Shown in pieces: positions 41,829 through 50,445 of a stretch of 64,000 bases of DNA. The position numbers were made by a program, and so were the translations under genes. Location: contig JANQGQ010000044.1 of the NCBI GenBank assembly GCA_028277185.1, positions 186,001 through 250,000 on the forward strand, given 5' to 3'. The notes under the pieces are model-generated. The model did not search any database. It was not told the DNA's origin and saw only the letters and a program-made list of their open reading frames with translations. This stretch comes from Woeseiaceae bacterium. Lineage in GTDB: Bacteria; Pseudomonadota; Gammaproteobacteria; Steroidobacterales; Woeseiaceae. Position 1 is the first letter of the stretch. Each line of letters opens with the position of its first letter.

Positions 41829-43663
41829 GCCAGATGAAATCGATTCGCGAGCGCCGCCTGACTGATCCGGACCTGCGCGAACGCGGCTTTGAGGTTCTGC
41901 CGCACCAGCGGGGACAGCTCATCCGGCGCCAGGTGGTTGTCCGGCGGCTGGCCGGCGTGCATCTGCCGGCTCTGCAGCATCAGCCGCTGCTGCTCGATGA
42001 AGTCGAGCGCGTCGATCAGGTTGGCCGCGTCGGCCGTCGCGATCTCGCCGGCGCTGGCGGCCGCGCGGAGCCGGTTGCGCGTGCCGACACGAACCTCGCC
42101 GGCGGCCAGCGAGCGGATGCGGGCGATCTCCACGATCGGCATGATCCCGTGAAGCTTCAGATCGAGCGTGTTGCGATGCTCGCCGGAGCGCTCGAGGACG
42201 AACTGCCGGAAGAAGCCCAGCGGCGGCTGAAAGTTCATCGCGTTCTTCGTCATCAGCGCGAGGAAGATCGTATTGTCTCTCGCGCTCGTCCGGATGCTCT
42301 CCTTGAGTTCGTCGACCAGCGCCACGTCGCCGTAGACCGCTCTGAGGTCGAAGAATATGTTGGCGTGCATGAGCGCCTTTTCCTCGGGCACGCTGATCCA
42401 GCGGTGGAAGGTGCTGCGCCAGACCGACAGCGGTTGGCACCACTCGGGGTTCTTTGCCATCACGTCGCCCGGGCAATAGACGTAACCGCAGGCATCGAGT
42501 CCTGCGTTGACGATGGCGGCGAGCTCCAGAAAGTAGCGTCTGTCTTCGTCGGTCGCATCGTCGCCCAGGATCAGCGCATTGTCCTGATCGCTCTTCGCCG
42601 ACTGCTCCTGCCGGCCCTGCGATCCGAGCGCCACCCAGGCATAGCGACACGGCGGCGGGCCGAGTTTCGCTTCGCCGATCTTCAACAGCTGCCGCGTGAC
42701 GGTGTCGGTGATCGTCGTGATGAATTTGCCGAGCTGCTCGCCGTTGGCGTCCGATTCGATCTGACCCACTATCAGTCCGGGCAATCGTTTGCAGACTTGC
42801 GCGAGGCCTTCGGCATTCGTCTGTCGACCAAGGTCGCTGACGAGGTACAGCGGATGCTCGGTTTCGAGGCGCATGAAGTCGCTTCGCGAGATCATGCCGG
42901 CCAGCTTGCCGTCCCGCATCACGGGCAGATGATGAATGGCGTTTTGCATCATGATCAGCGCTGCCTCGTAGGCGTGTGCATCCGCGTCTACGGTGATCGG
43001 GTGCGGCGTCATGATGGCGCTGACGGGATCGTCGGCGCTGCGACCGGCCGCCACTACGCGGCTGCGAATGTCGCGGTCGGTCACGATGCCGTCTATCTCG
43101 TCGCCGTCTCCGATCAGCATCGCGGAGACGCGCTCGTCCACCATCCGTTCCGCGGTTTCCCGAATGCTCGCGCCGGCGTCCGTGCAGACCGGGGCCCTCG
43201 TCAGGAGCTGACCGACTGTGCTGCGGGTAGCGCCGCGCAAGGCGGTCGTGACGGGTTGTCTGCTCAGTCGGTCCGACAGCGCGCGAATGAAGTAGCGGTC
43301 GAACTCGGTATTGTCACGGCGCAAACGCGCGAACGCGTCGCCGCCAAGATGATAGATCAGCGTGTCCTCGATCGCCGCCGAGTGATTGCGTACCGGCGCG
43401 CGGTTCATGAGTGACGGGAAGCCGAAGCAGTCGCCCTCGGCTAGCCGCGTCACGAGATCGCCGTCCTCGTTGCGGAGCTCGACGGCCCCGCTGCGCACGA
43501 CCTGAAGTTCGTCGTTGACCTTGCCGATCTCGAGGATGTCGGCGCCCGTGCGGTAGTAGGCGACGGTCGTCGCCCGGGCGGCCGTGTGCCGCTCTTCCTC
43601 CGACAGCATCGCGAACTCCGGCAGTGCGCTGAGAAAGCGCTCGATCTCGGGAATCTCGTTCAT
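41825..43663 (-). CDS. cNMP-binding/CBS/DUF294 nucleotidyltransferase-like signalling protein
   Basis: 612 residues. Domain order: cyclic-nucleotide-binding-like domain (about 10-125), two CBS repeats (about 150-205 and 215-270), a DUF294 nucleotidyltransferase-like domain with ALGSQGRQEQ (about 347) and Asp-x-Asp at 359/361, and a helical C-terminal DUF294 domain (about 460-600). It resembles GlnD-type uridylyltransferases without the HD/ACT part. Proteins of this layout are commonly encoded next to acetate/monocarboxylate symporters and sensor kinases. ATG 43663 was chosen because it begins the conserved first helix; the frame extends further into the palindrome. Confidence 0.88.
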   Translation of the reverse strand: MNEIPEIERFLSALPEFAMLSEEERHTAARATTVAYYRTGADILEIGKVNDELQVVRSGAVELRNEDGDLVTRLAEGDCFGFPSLMNRAPVRNHSAAIEDTLIYHLGGDAFARLRRDNTEFDRYFIRALSDRLSRQPVTTALRGATRSTVGQLLTRAPVCTDAGASIRETAERMVDERVSAMLIGDGDEIDGIVTDRDIRSRVVAAGRSADDPVSAIMTPHPITVDADAHAYEAALIMMQNAIHHLPVMRDGKLAGMISRSDFMRLETEHPLYLVSDLGRQTNAEGLAQVCKRLPGLIVGQIESDANGEQLGKFITTITDTVTRQLLKIGEAKLGPPPCRYAWVALGSQGRQEQSAKSDQDNALILGDDATDEDRRYFLELAAIVNAGLDACGYVYCPGDVMAKNPEWCQPLSVWRSTFHRWISVPEEKALMHANIFFDLRAVYGDVALVDELKESIRTSARDNTIFLALMTKNAMNFQPPLGFFRQFVLERSGEHRNTLDLKLHGIMPIVEIARIRSLAAGEVRVGTRNRLRAAASAGEIATADAANLIDALDFIEQQRLMLQSRQMHAGQPPDNHLAPDELSPLVRQNLKAAFAQVRISQAALANRFHLA

Positions 43664-43680
43664 GCCGGGAGTGTACCTGC

Positions 43681-43759
43681 CCGGGCGAGGACCAAAAGGT
43701 GTCAGACTCCTTTTTGCTCTAAGCAAAAAGGAGTCTGACACCTTTTGGTCCTCGCCCGG
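43681..43759. repeat. 79-bp perfect inverted repeat
   Basis: Two 38-nt arms (43681-43718 and 43722-43759) are exact reverse complements separated by only CTA. The inner part contains the core AAAAGGTGTCAGACTCCTTT on one arm. The structure sits between the porin and the DUF294 gene. As RNA or single-stranded DNA it would form one very stable hairpin. Core motifs of this kind recur as dispersed palindromes in gammaproteobacterial genomes, so this is probably a REP/MITE-like element that also ends porin transcription. That interpretation is from memory and not tested here. Confidence 0.95.
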
Positions 43760-43787
43760 ACACTACCGATTCGGCGGTTACAGGCCA

Positions 43788-45083
43788 CTAGAACGCGTAC
43801 TTGGCCGAGAACAGGAAGCGCGACAGATCGCCGTCCGCGCCGGACTCGAGTTCGCGCTCGGCATAGATGTACTCGCCGCCGACCGTCATTCGCGGTACCG
43901 GCGAGAACATCAGGTTGACGTGCAGGCTGTAGACGTCCTTCGTCACGCCGGTTCCGGTCAGGTCGATCGGATTGTCGTTCGACAGATAGCCGAGCGTGAA
44001 GTTGGAACGCCAGCTTCCCTTCCAGAAGTGCCGGTAAGAGGCGAACGCGCCGAACTGGTCGATCGCCTCGATGTTGCCGTCGGCATCGAGCACGCCGTCG
44101 TTCGCGGTATTGAGCCCCAGGTAGCGGCCGATACCCGAGCCGACCGTTGCCATCCAGCGAATGTCGTCGCTGCCGAAGTTGTGCTTGCCGGATACGGTGA
44201 CGCCGTAGGCGGCCGTGCTGTCGCTCGAGTCGCCGGTCTCGAACTCGAGGCTTCTGAGGAGGCCGGCGATCTTCACGTAGCCGTTGTTCAGCTTGTGCGT
44301 GTAGCGGGCGGCGATGTCGGGGAGCGGGCCGTCGTCCGTCAGGATACGCGCGCCGCCGCCGTTTGGCGTGAGCGTGGTCTCGGGGTTTTCGAGCGCAAAC
44401 TCGAAGGGCCCCGTCGTGTAGCGGATCTGCGGCTGGCGTTGGAACACGGTGGATTCCGCCGGGCCGATGAAGTCGAGGTTCTCCGGCAGGGCGCTGACGT
44501 CCTGGAACGTGGACCAGGCCTGTCCGAACAACCACTTGTCGTACTGTATGTACGCCTGCCGCATCCGCGGGTTGTAGGAGTTGCTGATCCGCTCGTTGCC
44601 GTCGCCCGACAGGAAGAAGTCCATCTCGATGTAGGTCGACGCCGTCTTGCCGTTCGCGAGATTGTGGTTGCTCTTGAAGCTGATTCTGGATTCGCGGGCC
44701 TGCGTGTTCAGGTCGGGGCCTTCGCTCGGGGCGCCGCCGACCGGGATCGTTGCCGGTATGTAGAACTGCGTACCGGGGCTGCTCGGAGCGAGATCGCCCG
44801 CGCTGTAGCTGCTCAGGGCCGCATCGAACTTCACGTAGCCGCCGAAACTGTAGCTCGAGCTGGATCCGTCGGTGTCCTCGGGGGTGGGCCACTTCGCTTC
44901 GGGTCTCGGCGCGGGCGGTGCCGCATCCCTGGTTTCCTTCTCCGAAAGCAGCTGGGCCAGTGCCGCTTCGAGCTGCGCGATGCGCGCCTCGAGTTCTGCA
45001 TTCGTCGCGGCATCGGCCTGTCCCGAAAGCGCGAGCGTAACGGCTGCGAGCACCGCACAGTGCACGGGTCGGGTCTTGAGCAT
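43788..45083 (-). CDS. DcaP-like trimeric outer-membrane porin
   Basis: 431 residues. A cleavable signal peptide (cut near ADA, residue 25) is followed by a short coiled coil (AELEARIAQLEAALAQLL) and an amphipathic beta-barrel that starts SYSFGGYVKFDA and ends in the outer-membrane signal KYAF. This architecture matches DcaP-type porins, which take up dicarboxylates or other small anions. Start ATG 45083 has GGGGGGA upstream. It is divergent from the response regulator gene, with paired inverted repeats in the promoter region, and would fit a carboxylate-uptake regulon. Confidence 0.88.
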   Translation of the reverse strand: MLKTRPVHCAVLAAVTLALSGQADAATNAELEARIAQLEAALAQLLSEKETRDAAPPAPRPEAKWPTPEDTDGSSSSYSFGGYVKFDAALSSYSAGDLAPSSPGTQFYIPATIPVGGAPSEGPDLNTQARESRISFKSNHNLANGKTASTYIEMDFFLSGDGNERISNSYNPRMRQAYIQYDKWLFGQAWSTFQDVSALPENLDFIGPAESTVFQRQPQIRYTTGPFEFALENPETTLTPNGGGARILTDDGPLPDIAARYTHKLNNGYVKIAGLLRSLEFETGDSSDSTAAYGVTVSGKHNFGSDDIRWMATVGSGIGRYLGLNTANDGVLDADGNIEAIDQFGAFASYRHFWKGSWRSNFTLGYLSNDNPIDLTGTGVTKDVYSLHVNLMFSPVPRMTVGGEYIYAERELESGADGDLSRFLFSAKYAF

Positions 45084-45141
45084 GGTTTTCCCCCCAAGGT
45101 AAAAACGTCGAAACCATGGTCTGGCAGGCCCTGGCCGCTTT

Positions 45142-45187
45142 CCATTAGCCAATGGTCGAATCCGGGTCCGGAGTAGACGAAGGTCTA
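45142..45187. promoter_or_regulatory. Inverted repeats in the porin/response-regulator intergenic region
   Basis: Two perfect short inverted repeats lie in the 180-nt divergent region: CCATT-N4-AATGG (45142-45155) and TAGAC-N4-GTCTA (45174-45187). The second resembles LuxR-type regulator sites. Binding by the adjacent regulator (45264) is inferred. Confidence 0.4.
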
Positions 45188-45263
45188 ATGTCGATTTATT
45201 GGGCTTGATCGGAATCCGCGCTCCGGCGACGATCCCCGTGCCGGAAGCGAATGCGAGCGAAAT

Positions 45264-45962
45264 GTGACGACAGAGAACAGCAGCACGATCATCGTCGCCG
45301 ACGACCACCCGCTATTCCGCGACGCGCTGACGCACGCGGTGGACAAGGTCGTTCCCGGCGCCGCCGTGATCGAGGCGGACAGCCTCGAATCGCTGCAGCA
45401 GGTCGTGGAGGCGAACGGGGCGGCGGATCTCCTGTTGCTCGATCTCAACATGCCTGGTGTCAGCGGGTTTTCGGCACTTGCCTGGATACGGCAGAACCAT
45501 GCGTCGCTGCCGACGATCGTCGTATCCGCCATCGAAGACCCGCCCGTGATGCGGCGTGCGCTGCGGCACGGCGCGAGCGGCTTCATTCCGAAGTCGGCGT
45601 CGATAGCGACACTTGAGGCCGGCATTGCCGCGGTGCTGGACGGGGAGCTGTGGTTGCCGGAGGGCGTGGATGCCGGGGACGAGGAACTCGAGGCGGGCGA
45701 GGCCGACGTCGCGGCCAGGCTCAGCTCGCTGACGCCGCATCAGTTCCGTGTCCTGATGATGCTCGGCGAGGGACTTCTGAACAAACAGATCGCCTACCGC
45801 CTCGGCGTCTCGGAAGCGACGATCAAGGCACACGTGACCGCGGTGCTGCGCAAGATGGGGGTCGGTAATCGCACCCAGGCCGTGCTGGCCGTGCAGCAGC
45901 TTGCCGTCGCGGAGCCCGTGCTTGCAGAGGGCGAGCCGGGCCAGGCGCCGCCGCCAGTCTAG
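45264..45962 (+). CDS. LuxR-family two-component response regulator (CrbR-like)
   Basis: 232 residues. The receiver domain (about 8-120) has the acidic pocket ADDHPLF, phospho-acceptor Asp in LLDLNMPG and conserved Lys in IPKSASIA. The LuxR-type helix-turn-helix (about 152-215) has [22 protein letters not shown]. This is the class of regulator that pairs with SSS-containing hybrid kinases (CrbS/CrbR, controlling acetate and short-chain monocarboxylate use). Such a kinase is encoded at 51.9-55.4 kb. The start is GTG 45264. RecQ begins 5 nt after the stop. Confidence 0.9.
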   Translation: MTTENSSTIIVADDHPLFRDALTHAVDKVVPGAAVIEADSLESLQQVVEANGAADLLLLDLNMPGVSGFSALAWIRQNHASLPTIVVSAIEDPPVMRRALRHGASGFIPKSASIATLEAGIAAVLDGELWLPEGVDAGDEELEAGEADVAARLSSLTPHQFRVLMMLGEGLLNKQIAYRLGVSEATIKAHVTAVLRKMGVGNRTQAVLAVQQLAVAEPVLAEGEPGQAPPPV

Positions 45963-45967
45963 TCCCG

Positions 45968-47767
45968 ATGCGAGCAACCGCCACGAGCCTGCTGAACGAG
46001 GTGTTCGGCTACCCGAGTTTTCGGGGCCATCAGGAAGCGATTATCGCCGCCGCGATGGAGGGCCGGGATACGCTCGTGCTACAGCCCACCGGCGGCGGTA
46101 AGTCCCTGTGCTATCAGATCCCGGCGCTGCTCGGCGACGGCACTGCGCTCGTCGTCTCACCGCTCATCGCGCTCATGCGGGATCAGGTTGCCGCGCTCGA
46201 GCAGCTCGGGATCGATGCGGCCTACCTGAACTCGACGCTGAGCAGCGGGCAGCAGCGGCAGGTGTTCGAACGCCTGCACGGCGGTACGCTGAAGTTGCTG
46301 TATGTCGCCCCCGAGCGGCTCATGCAGGCGCAGACACTCGAACGGCTCCGGTCCTGCCGGATCTCGCTGATCGCGGTGGACGAGGCGCACTGTATCTCGC
46401 AGTGGGGCCACGATTTTCGGGAGGACTACCTCGCGCTCGGCGAACTGGCGGAGCATTTCCCCGGCGTCCCGCGCATGGCCCTGACCGCGACCGCAACGGC
46501 TCAGGCCCGCCAGGAGATCGTCGAGCGGCTCGCCCTGGACGAGCCCGAGCGCTTCGTCGCCGGGTTCGACCGGCCGAACATCCGCTACATGGTGCAGAGC
46601 AAAGTGGACGCGCGGCGTCAGCTTCTGGGCTTTCTGTCGGAACACCGGGGCGAACCCGGAATCGTCTACTGCATGTCGCGGCGCAAGACGGAGGACACCG
46701 CGAAGTGGCTCAACGACCAGGGATTCGACGCGCTGCCGTATCACGCCGGCCTCGACGCCGCGATCCGCAACGAGCATCAGAGCCGCTTCCTGCGCGATGA
46801 CGGCGTCGTGATCGTGGCGACCGTCGCATTCGGCATGGGTATCGACAAACCCGACGTACGCTTCGTCGCGCATATGGACCTGCCGAAGAGCATGGAGGCT
46901 TACTATCAGGAGACCGGCCGCGCCGGCCGCGATGGCCAGCCGGCGACGGCGTGGATGATCTACGGTCTGCAGGACGTCGTCCGCCTGCGGCAGATGGCCG
47001 ACGAATCGGCGGCTGACGAGGAGTTCAAACGCCGCGAGCGCGTCAAGCTCGACGCGCTTTTAGGCTGGTGCGAGGTCACGACCTGCCGCCGCCGATCGCT
47101 GCTGAGTTACTTCGACGACGGGCTGGAGGAAGACTGCGGTAACTGCGACGTTTGCCTGACCCCGCCCGAAGTCTTCGACGGTACCGAGGCGGCGCAGAAG
47201 ATTCTCTCCGCCGTATACCGCACGGGGCAGCGCTTCGGCGCCGTGCACGTCATCGACGTTCTGCTGGGCAAGGACAATGAGAAAGTGCGTCAGCACGGCC
47301 ACGCCAATCTCAGCGTCTACGGCATCGGCAGGGACCTCGACCAGCAGCAATGGCGGTCGATCCTGCGGCAGCTCATCGTGCCAGGGCTGTTGTCCGTCGA
47401 TACGGGGGGCTACGGTGCGCTCAAACTCAACGAGAAGAGCCGGCCGCTCTTACGCGGTGAGGTCGAGCTGCCGCTGCGCCGCGATCTGCTCGTGAAGCGC
47501 AAAGCCAGCAAGCCGAAGGCGGCCGTTCCGGAGACGGTCGCGGAAGAGGACCGCGACTTGTGGGAAGCGCTGCGAAGCCACCGCAAGCAGCTTGCCGACG
47601 AGAACGACGTGCCCCCCTACGTCATCTTTCACGATTCGACGCTACGGCAGATGGCGGCGGACAAGCCGCAGAACGCGGAGGAACTATTGGCGATATCCGG
47701 CGTCGGTAAGACCAAGCTCGAGCGCTACGGGGAAGCGTTTCTCGGCGTGATACGAGCGGCGGGCTGA
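45968..47767 (+). CDS. recQ: ATP-dependent DNA helicase RecQ
   Basis: 599 residues, normal for RecQ. Helicase motifs: Walker [13 protein letters not shown] (about residue 40), [10 protein letters not shown] (about 138), ALTATAT, and motif [14 protein letters not shown]. The zinc-binding module has Cys at CEVTTC and CGNCDVC (about 358-395), followed by a winged-helix domain. An HRDC domain closes the protein ([12 protein letters not shown] to [11 protein letters not shown]). It unwinds DNA 3' to 5' in recombination and replication-fork repair. Confidence 0.95.
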   Translation: MRATATSLLNEVFGYPSFRGHQEAIIAAAMEGRDTLVLQPTGGGKSLCYQIPALLGDGTALVVSPLIALMRDQVAALEQLGIDAAYLNSTLSSGQQRQVFERLHGGTLKLLYVAPERLMQAQTLERLRSCRISLIAVDEAHCISQWGHDFREDYLALGELAEHFPGVPRMALTATATAQARQEIVERLALDEPERFVAGFDRPNIRYMVQSKVDARRQLLGFLSEHRGEPGIVYCMSRRKTEDTAKWLNDQGFDALPYHAGLDAAIRNEHQSRFLRDDGVVIVATVAFGMGIDKPDVRFVAHMDLPKSMEAYYQETGRAGRDGQPATAWMIYGLQDVVRLRQMADESAADEEFKRRERVKLDALLGWCEVTTCRRRSLLSYFDDGLEEDCGNCDVCLTPPEVFDGTEAAQKILSAVYRTGQRFGAVHVIDVLLGKDNEKVRQHGHANLSVYGIGRDLDQQQWRSILRQLIVPGLLSVDTGGYGALKLNEKSRPLLRGEVELPLRRDLLVKRKASKPKAAVPETVAEEDRDLWEALRSHRKQLADENDVPPYVIFHDSTLRQMAADKPQNAEELLAISGVGKTKLERYGEAFLGVIRAAG

Positions 47768-47784
47768 GGATTTCGGGGGGCAGC

Positions 47785-48224
47785 GTGGCGAGAGTAAGGC
47801 ACCAGGTCGGCATCGTCGGCGATATCAACGACGTCTACAGAGCGCTGCACGAGCCCGCCGGTCTGGTCGGATGGTGGGCGACGACCGCAGACGGCACACC
47901 CGTTGTCGGGCAGGTTCTCGACTTGCATTTCTCCGGTCTTGCCAAATTGTCCTTCAGAATCGACTCGCTGGAGGAGAACAGTCTCGTTCGTCTTGCGTTT
48001 CCGGACCCGGGCCGTGGCAGGACTGCACGCTCGAATTCTCGCTGAGGCAGGACCCGGATCAGGTATGGGTGGGACTGGTCCACGAAAACGAAGCGGCATC
48101 GGAGGAGGACTTTCTGTACTTCAGCACGAAGTGGACCTGTTATCTCCTGAGCCTTCGCGACCTGATCGAAACAGGGTAGGGCCGCCCGTACCCGAACGAC
48201 ACTAAGATTCATCTGGGCGATTGA
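47785..48224 (+). pseudogene. SRPBCC/AHSA1-like protein, broken by a frameshift and a premature stop
   Basis: From GTG 47785 the frame encodes a typical SRPBCC start (INDVYRALHEPAGLVGWWAT) up to about 48005. The expected continuation, with WQDCTLEFSL and LYFSTKWTCYLLSLRDLIETG, is in another frame from about 48010. After ETG there is an in-frame TAG at 48177, yet the sequence beyond it (GRPYPNDTKIHLGD, ending with TGA at 48224) looks like the family's normal C-terminus. So two independent lesions are present. Assembly error could explain one, less easily both. The protein would otherwise be a small lipid- or hydrophobic-ligand-binding fold. Confidence 0.75.
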
Positions 48225-48329
48225 ATCTCGTCGGCCCCTGAAACTCCCGGCGATACATCCGTTTGCCGGTTTGCGGCATCCAATCCGGGCAAACGACAGA
48301 TTTGTCGCCAGGCCGAAGGAGCCATCCTC

Positions 48330-49136
48330 ATGAGAAACATCGTCCGGACCGTCTTCTGCGCTCTTCTACTCACTGCGTCACCCGTGGCCACGACCGGGCA
48401 GCAGCCCCCTGCCGAAGTGATGCTGTTCGGTGTTTTTCACTTCGCAAACCCGGGTCTCGACGTCGTGAAGACCGACACGTTGGACGTGATGACCGCCGGG
48501 AATCAGGCGTATCTCGAAGCGCTTGCCGAGCGGATCAGCACGTTCAATCCGACGGTCGTCCTGCTCGAGTTCGCCCCGGAACGGAACGCTGAGATGCAGG
48601 ACCGGTTTCGGAAGTATCTCGACGGGGAGTACGAGCTGAGCAGCAACGAGATCTACCAGCTTGGCTTTCGGGTCGCCGCCCTGAGCGACGCCGAAACCGT
48701 ACATGGCTATGACGAAAAGAACGTCCAGTGGCAGGCCCAGCCGTTGTTCGAGTATCTGGAGACCACCGACACGGCGACGGGTGTGAGAGTGTCCACGTTG
48801 ATTGAGGAATTCTCCCTCGACGAGCAACGAGCCCACGACGAGCTGTCGTTGCAGGAACTGCTGATGCGGACCAACGACCGCGACCGCGACGCGCTGAATC
48901 GATCGCTTTACATGTTGACCAACCACGTCGGCGACGACGACAGCTTCGTGGGCGCCGACGCGACCGCGAGTTGGTGGCACCGGAACTTCCGCATGTATGC
49001 GCTCGTGCAGCGCTACGCGCAGCCCGGCGAGCGCGTGCTCGTGATCGGCGGGCAGGGCCATACCGCGATCTTGCGCCAGTTGCTGGCGGACGACCGTGAT
49101 CGTGAGGCTGTCGACGTTCGTCCGTATCTAGAGTAG
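48330..49136 (+). CDS. Secreted DUF5694-type protein, unknown function
   Basis: 268 residues. A cleavable signal peptide (about 1-24) is followed by LFGVFHFANPGLDVVK, which opens the DUF5694 domain. The late GGQGHTAILRQLLADD is the second recognisable motif. Both resemble the TraB/GumN-like fold, where conserved His and Glu residues may bind metal, but no activity is known. AAGGAG upstream of the ATG supports the start. Its last 9 nt overlap the end of the convergent HxlR gene. Confidence 0.8.
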   Translation: MRNIVRTVFCALLLTASPVATTGQQPPAEVMLFGVFHFANPGLDVVKTDTLDVMTAGNQAYLEALAERISTFNPTVVLLEFAPERNAEMQDRFRKYLDGEYELSSNEIYQLGFRVAALSDAETVHGYDEKNVQWQAQPLFEYLETTDTATGVRVSTLIEEFSLDEQRAHDELSLQELLMRTNDRDRDALNRSLYMLTNHVGDDDSFVGADATASWWHRNFRMYALVQRYAQPGERVLVIGGQGHTAILRQLLADDRDREAVDVRPYLE

Positions 49137-49502
49137 CCGTTCTTCCGACCAGACCCGGAGCTGATCGAGCACGCCGAGGGCCGAGCGCCCGAAATCCGTG
49201 ATCGCGTACGCGACGGCGATCGGACGGGTGCTCCGGACCTGACGCTCGACGAGCCCCGCCTGCTCCATTTCCTTGAGGCGCTGGTTCACCATCTTCTTGC
49301 TGGCGCCGCCGAGCTGTCGGGCAAGGTCGTTGAACCGGACGGGTTCGTCCTTCAGATGCCACAGGATCGACGCCTTCCACTTGCCGCCTAGAAGGCGCAT
49401 GCCCCGTTCTATCGGACACGGCTCCAGACAGGGCTGCAGGGCCGTTTTTCGGCCCTTCGAATCCACTGTAACGGTTGCTTTCACGGCGCGATCGGTAACC
49501 AA
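49128..49502 (-). CDS. HxlR-family winged-helix transcriptional regulator
   Basis: Up to 124 residues. The HxlR signature is clear: a Cys pair in PCLEPCPIERG near the N-terminus, then LLGGKWKASILWHLKDEPVRFNDL and the recognition region KMVNQRLKEMEQAGLVERQ. Family members sense electrophiles or redox stress through Cys. The true start is uncertain: TTG 49502 or a GTG shortly after. It is divergent from the redoxin gene, the usual regulator-target arrangement. Confidence 0.87.
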   Translation of the reverse strand: MVTDRAVKATVTVDSKGRKTALQPCLEPCPIERGMRLLGGKWKASILWHLKDEPVRFNDLARQLGGASKKMVNQRLKEMEQAGLVERQVRSTRPIAVAYAITDFGRSALGVLDQLRVWSEERLL

Positions 49503-49590
49503 AAGTAAACTGGTTGAAATGGGTAACTTAGCCTACCACAATGCCGCCTTTGCCTCGCCGTCCGGACGGCAAACTTGCCAGGGAGATTCC

Positions 49591-50124
49591 ATGAAGACAG
49601 AGAAGCTACACGCCGGCGCCGAATTTCCTGCGTTGAGTGTCTACGATAGCGACGAGACGCTCGTCGACATCGCTAAGCCCACCGGGGATTCGGACTGGAA
49701 GATGGTCGTCGTGTATCGCGGCCGACATTGTCCGCTGTGTACGAAGTTTCTGAACGGGCTGTCCGGATTTCGCCAGAGGCTGCTCGATATCGGTATCGAC
49801 CTCGCCGCCGTGTCCGCGGACAGCAAAGAGCAACTGACCGCGCACATGGAGCAGCTGGATGTGAACTTCCCGCTATTCCATGGCCTTACGCCGGAGCAGA
49901 TGCAGGACCTCGGCGTGTACGTTTCCGTTCCGCGATCGGAGAAAGAAACGGATCACAACTTCGCCGAGCCCGGCTTGTTCGTCATAAACGGCCACGGCTC
50001 AGTCCAGGTCGTTGACATCTCAAATAACCCGTTTGCGCGTCCGGATCTGGAAGTATTCGTATCGGGACTGGAATGGATTCGGGCGCCCGAGAACAACTAT
50101 CCGATTCGCGGCACGTACCGGTAA
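49591..50124 (+). CDS. Peroxiredoxin/AhpC-TSA-like redoxin
   Basis: 177 residues with the thioredoxin fold of the AhpC/TSA group. The active site reads RGRHCPLCTKFL, giving a CxxC pair where classical peroxiredoxins have one peroxidatic Cys. Other landmarks are GAEFPALSVYDSD and LAAVSADSKEQ. ATG 49591 has GGGAG 7 nt upstream. The divergent HxlR regulator probably controls it. A role in thiol or peroxide defence is likely, but peroxidase activity cannot be read from the sequence. Confidence 0.85.
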   Translation: MKTEKLHAGAEFPALSVYDSDETLVDIAKPTGDSDWKMVVVYRGRHCPLCTKFLNGLSGFRQRLLDIGIDLAAVSADSKEQLTAHMEQLDVNFPLFHGLTPEQMQDLGVYVSVPRSEKETDHNFAEPGLFVINGHGSVQVVDISNNPFARPDLEVFVSGLEWIRAPENNYPIRGTYR

Positions 50125-50200
50125 GCAGACTTTGGGCTAAGCTCAAGGAGTCAGCCTGCTCGCGGCCCATTGCAGGCGTTCGCATTCGCCCGGAGCAGGA

Positions 50201-50350
50201 ATGGCCAGTTACGTCGACGGATTCGTATTTCCCGTTCCGCGCGATCGTCTGGACGAGTACAGGCGCCTCGCCGAAGCGGTAGCGGAAATCTGGAAGGAAC
50301 ACGGCGCTCTCCCGGACCGTCGTGCCCGTAAACCGATATCCTCTGGCTAA
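50201..50350 (+). pseudogene. Truncated DUF1428 (YbaA-like) remnant
   Basis: A 49-codon ORF whose first 35 residues match the start of DUF1428 proteins: ASYVDGFVFPVPRDRLDEYR, then LAEAVAEIWKEHGAL. Intact members are near 115-120 residues; here the sequence changes to unrelated codons after GAL and stops. AGGA lies before the ATG. It is probably a deletion remnant and unlikely to be functional. Confidence 0.6.
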
Positions 50351-50445
50351 CCATTTACAAGTGGTACTAATTTACTAAAGAAAAAACTCTCTACGTCGAT
50401 AGGCCAGCATGTGGTCAACGGGCCGCCAGACTAAGGAGAGTGCAA

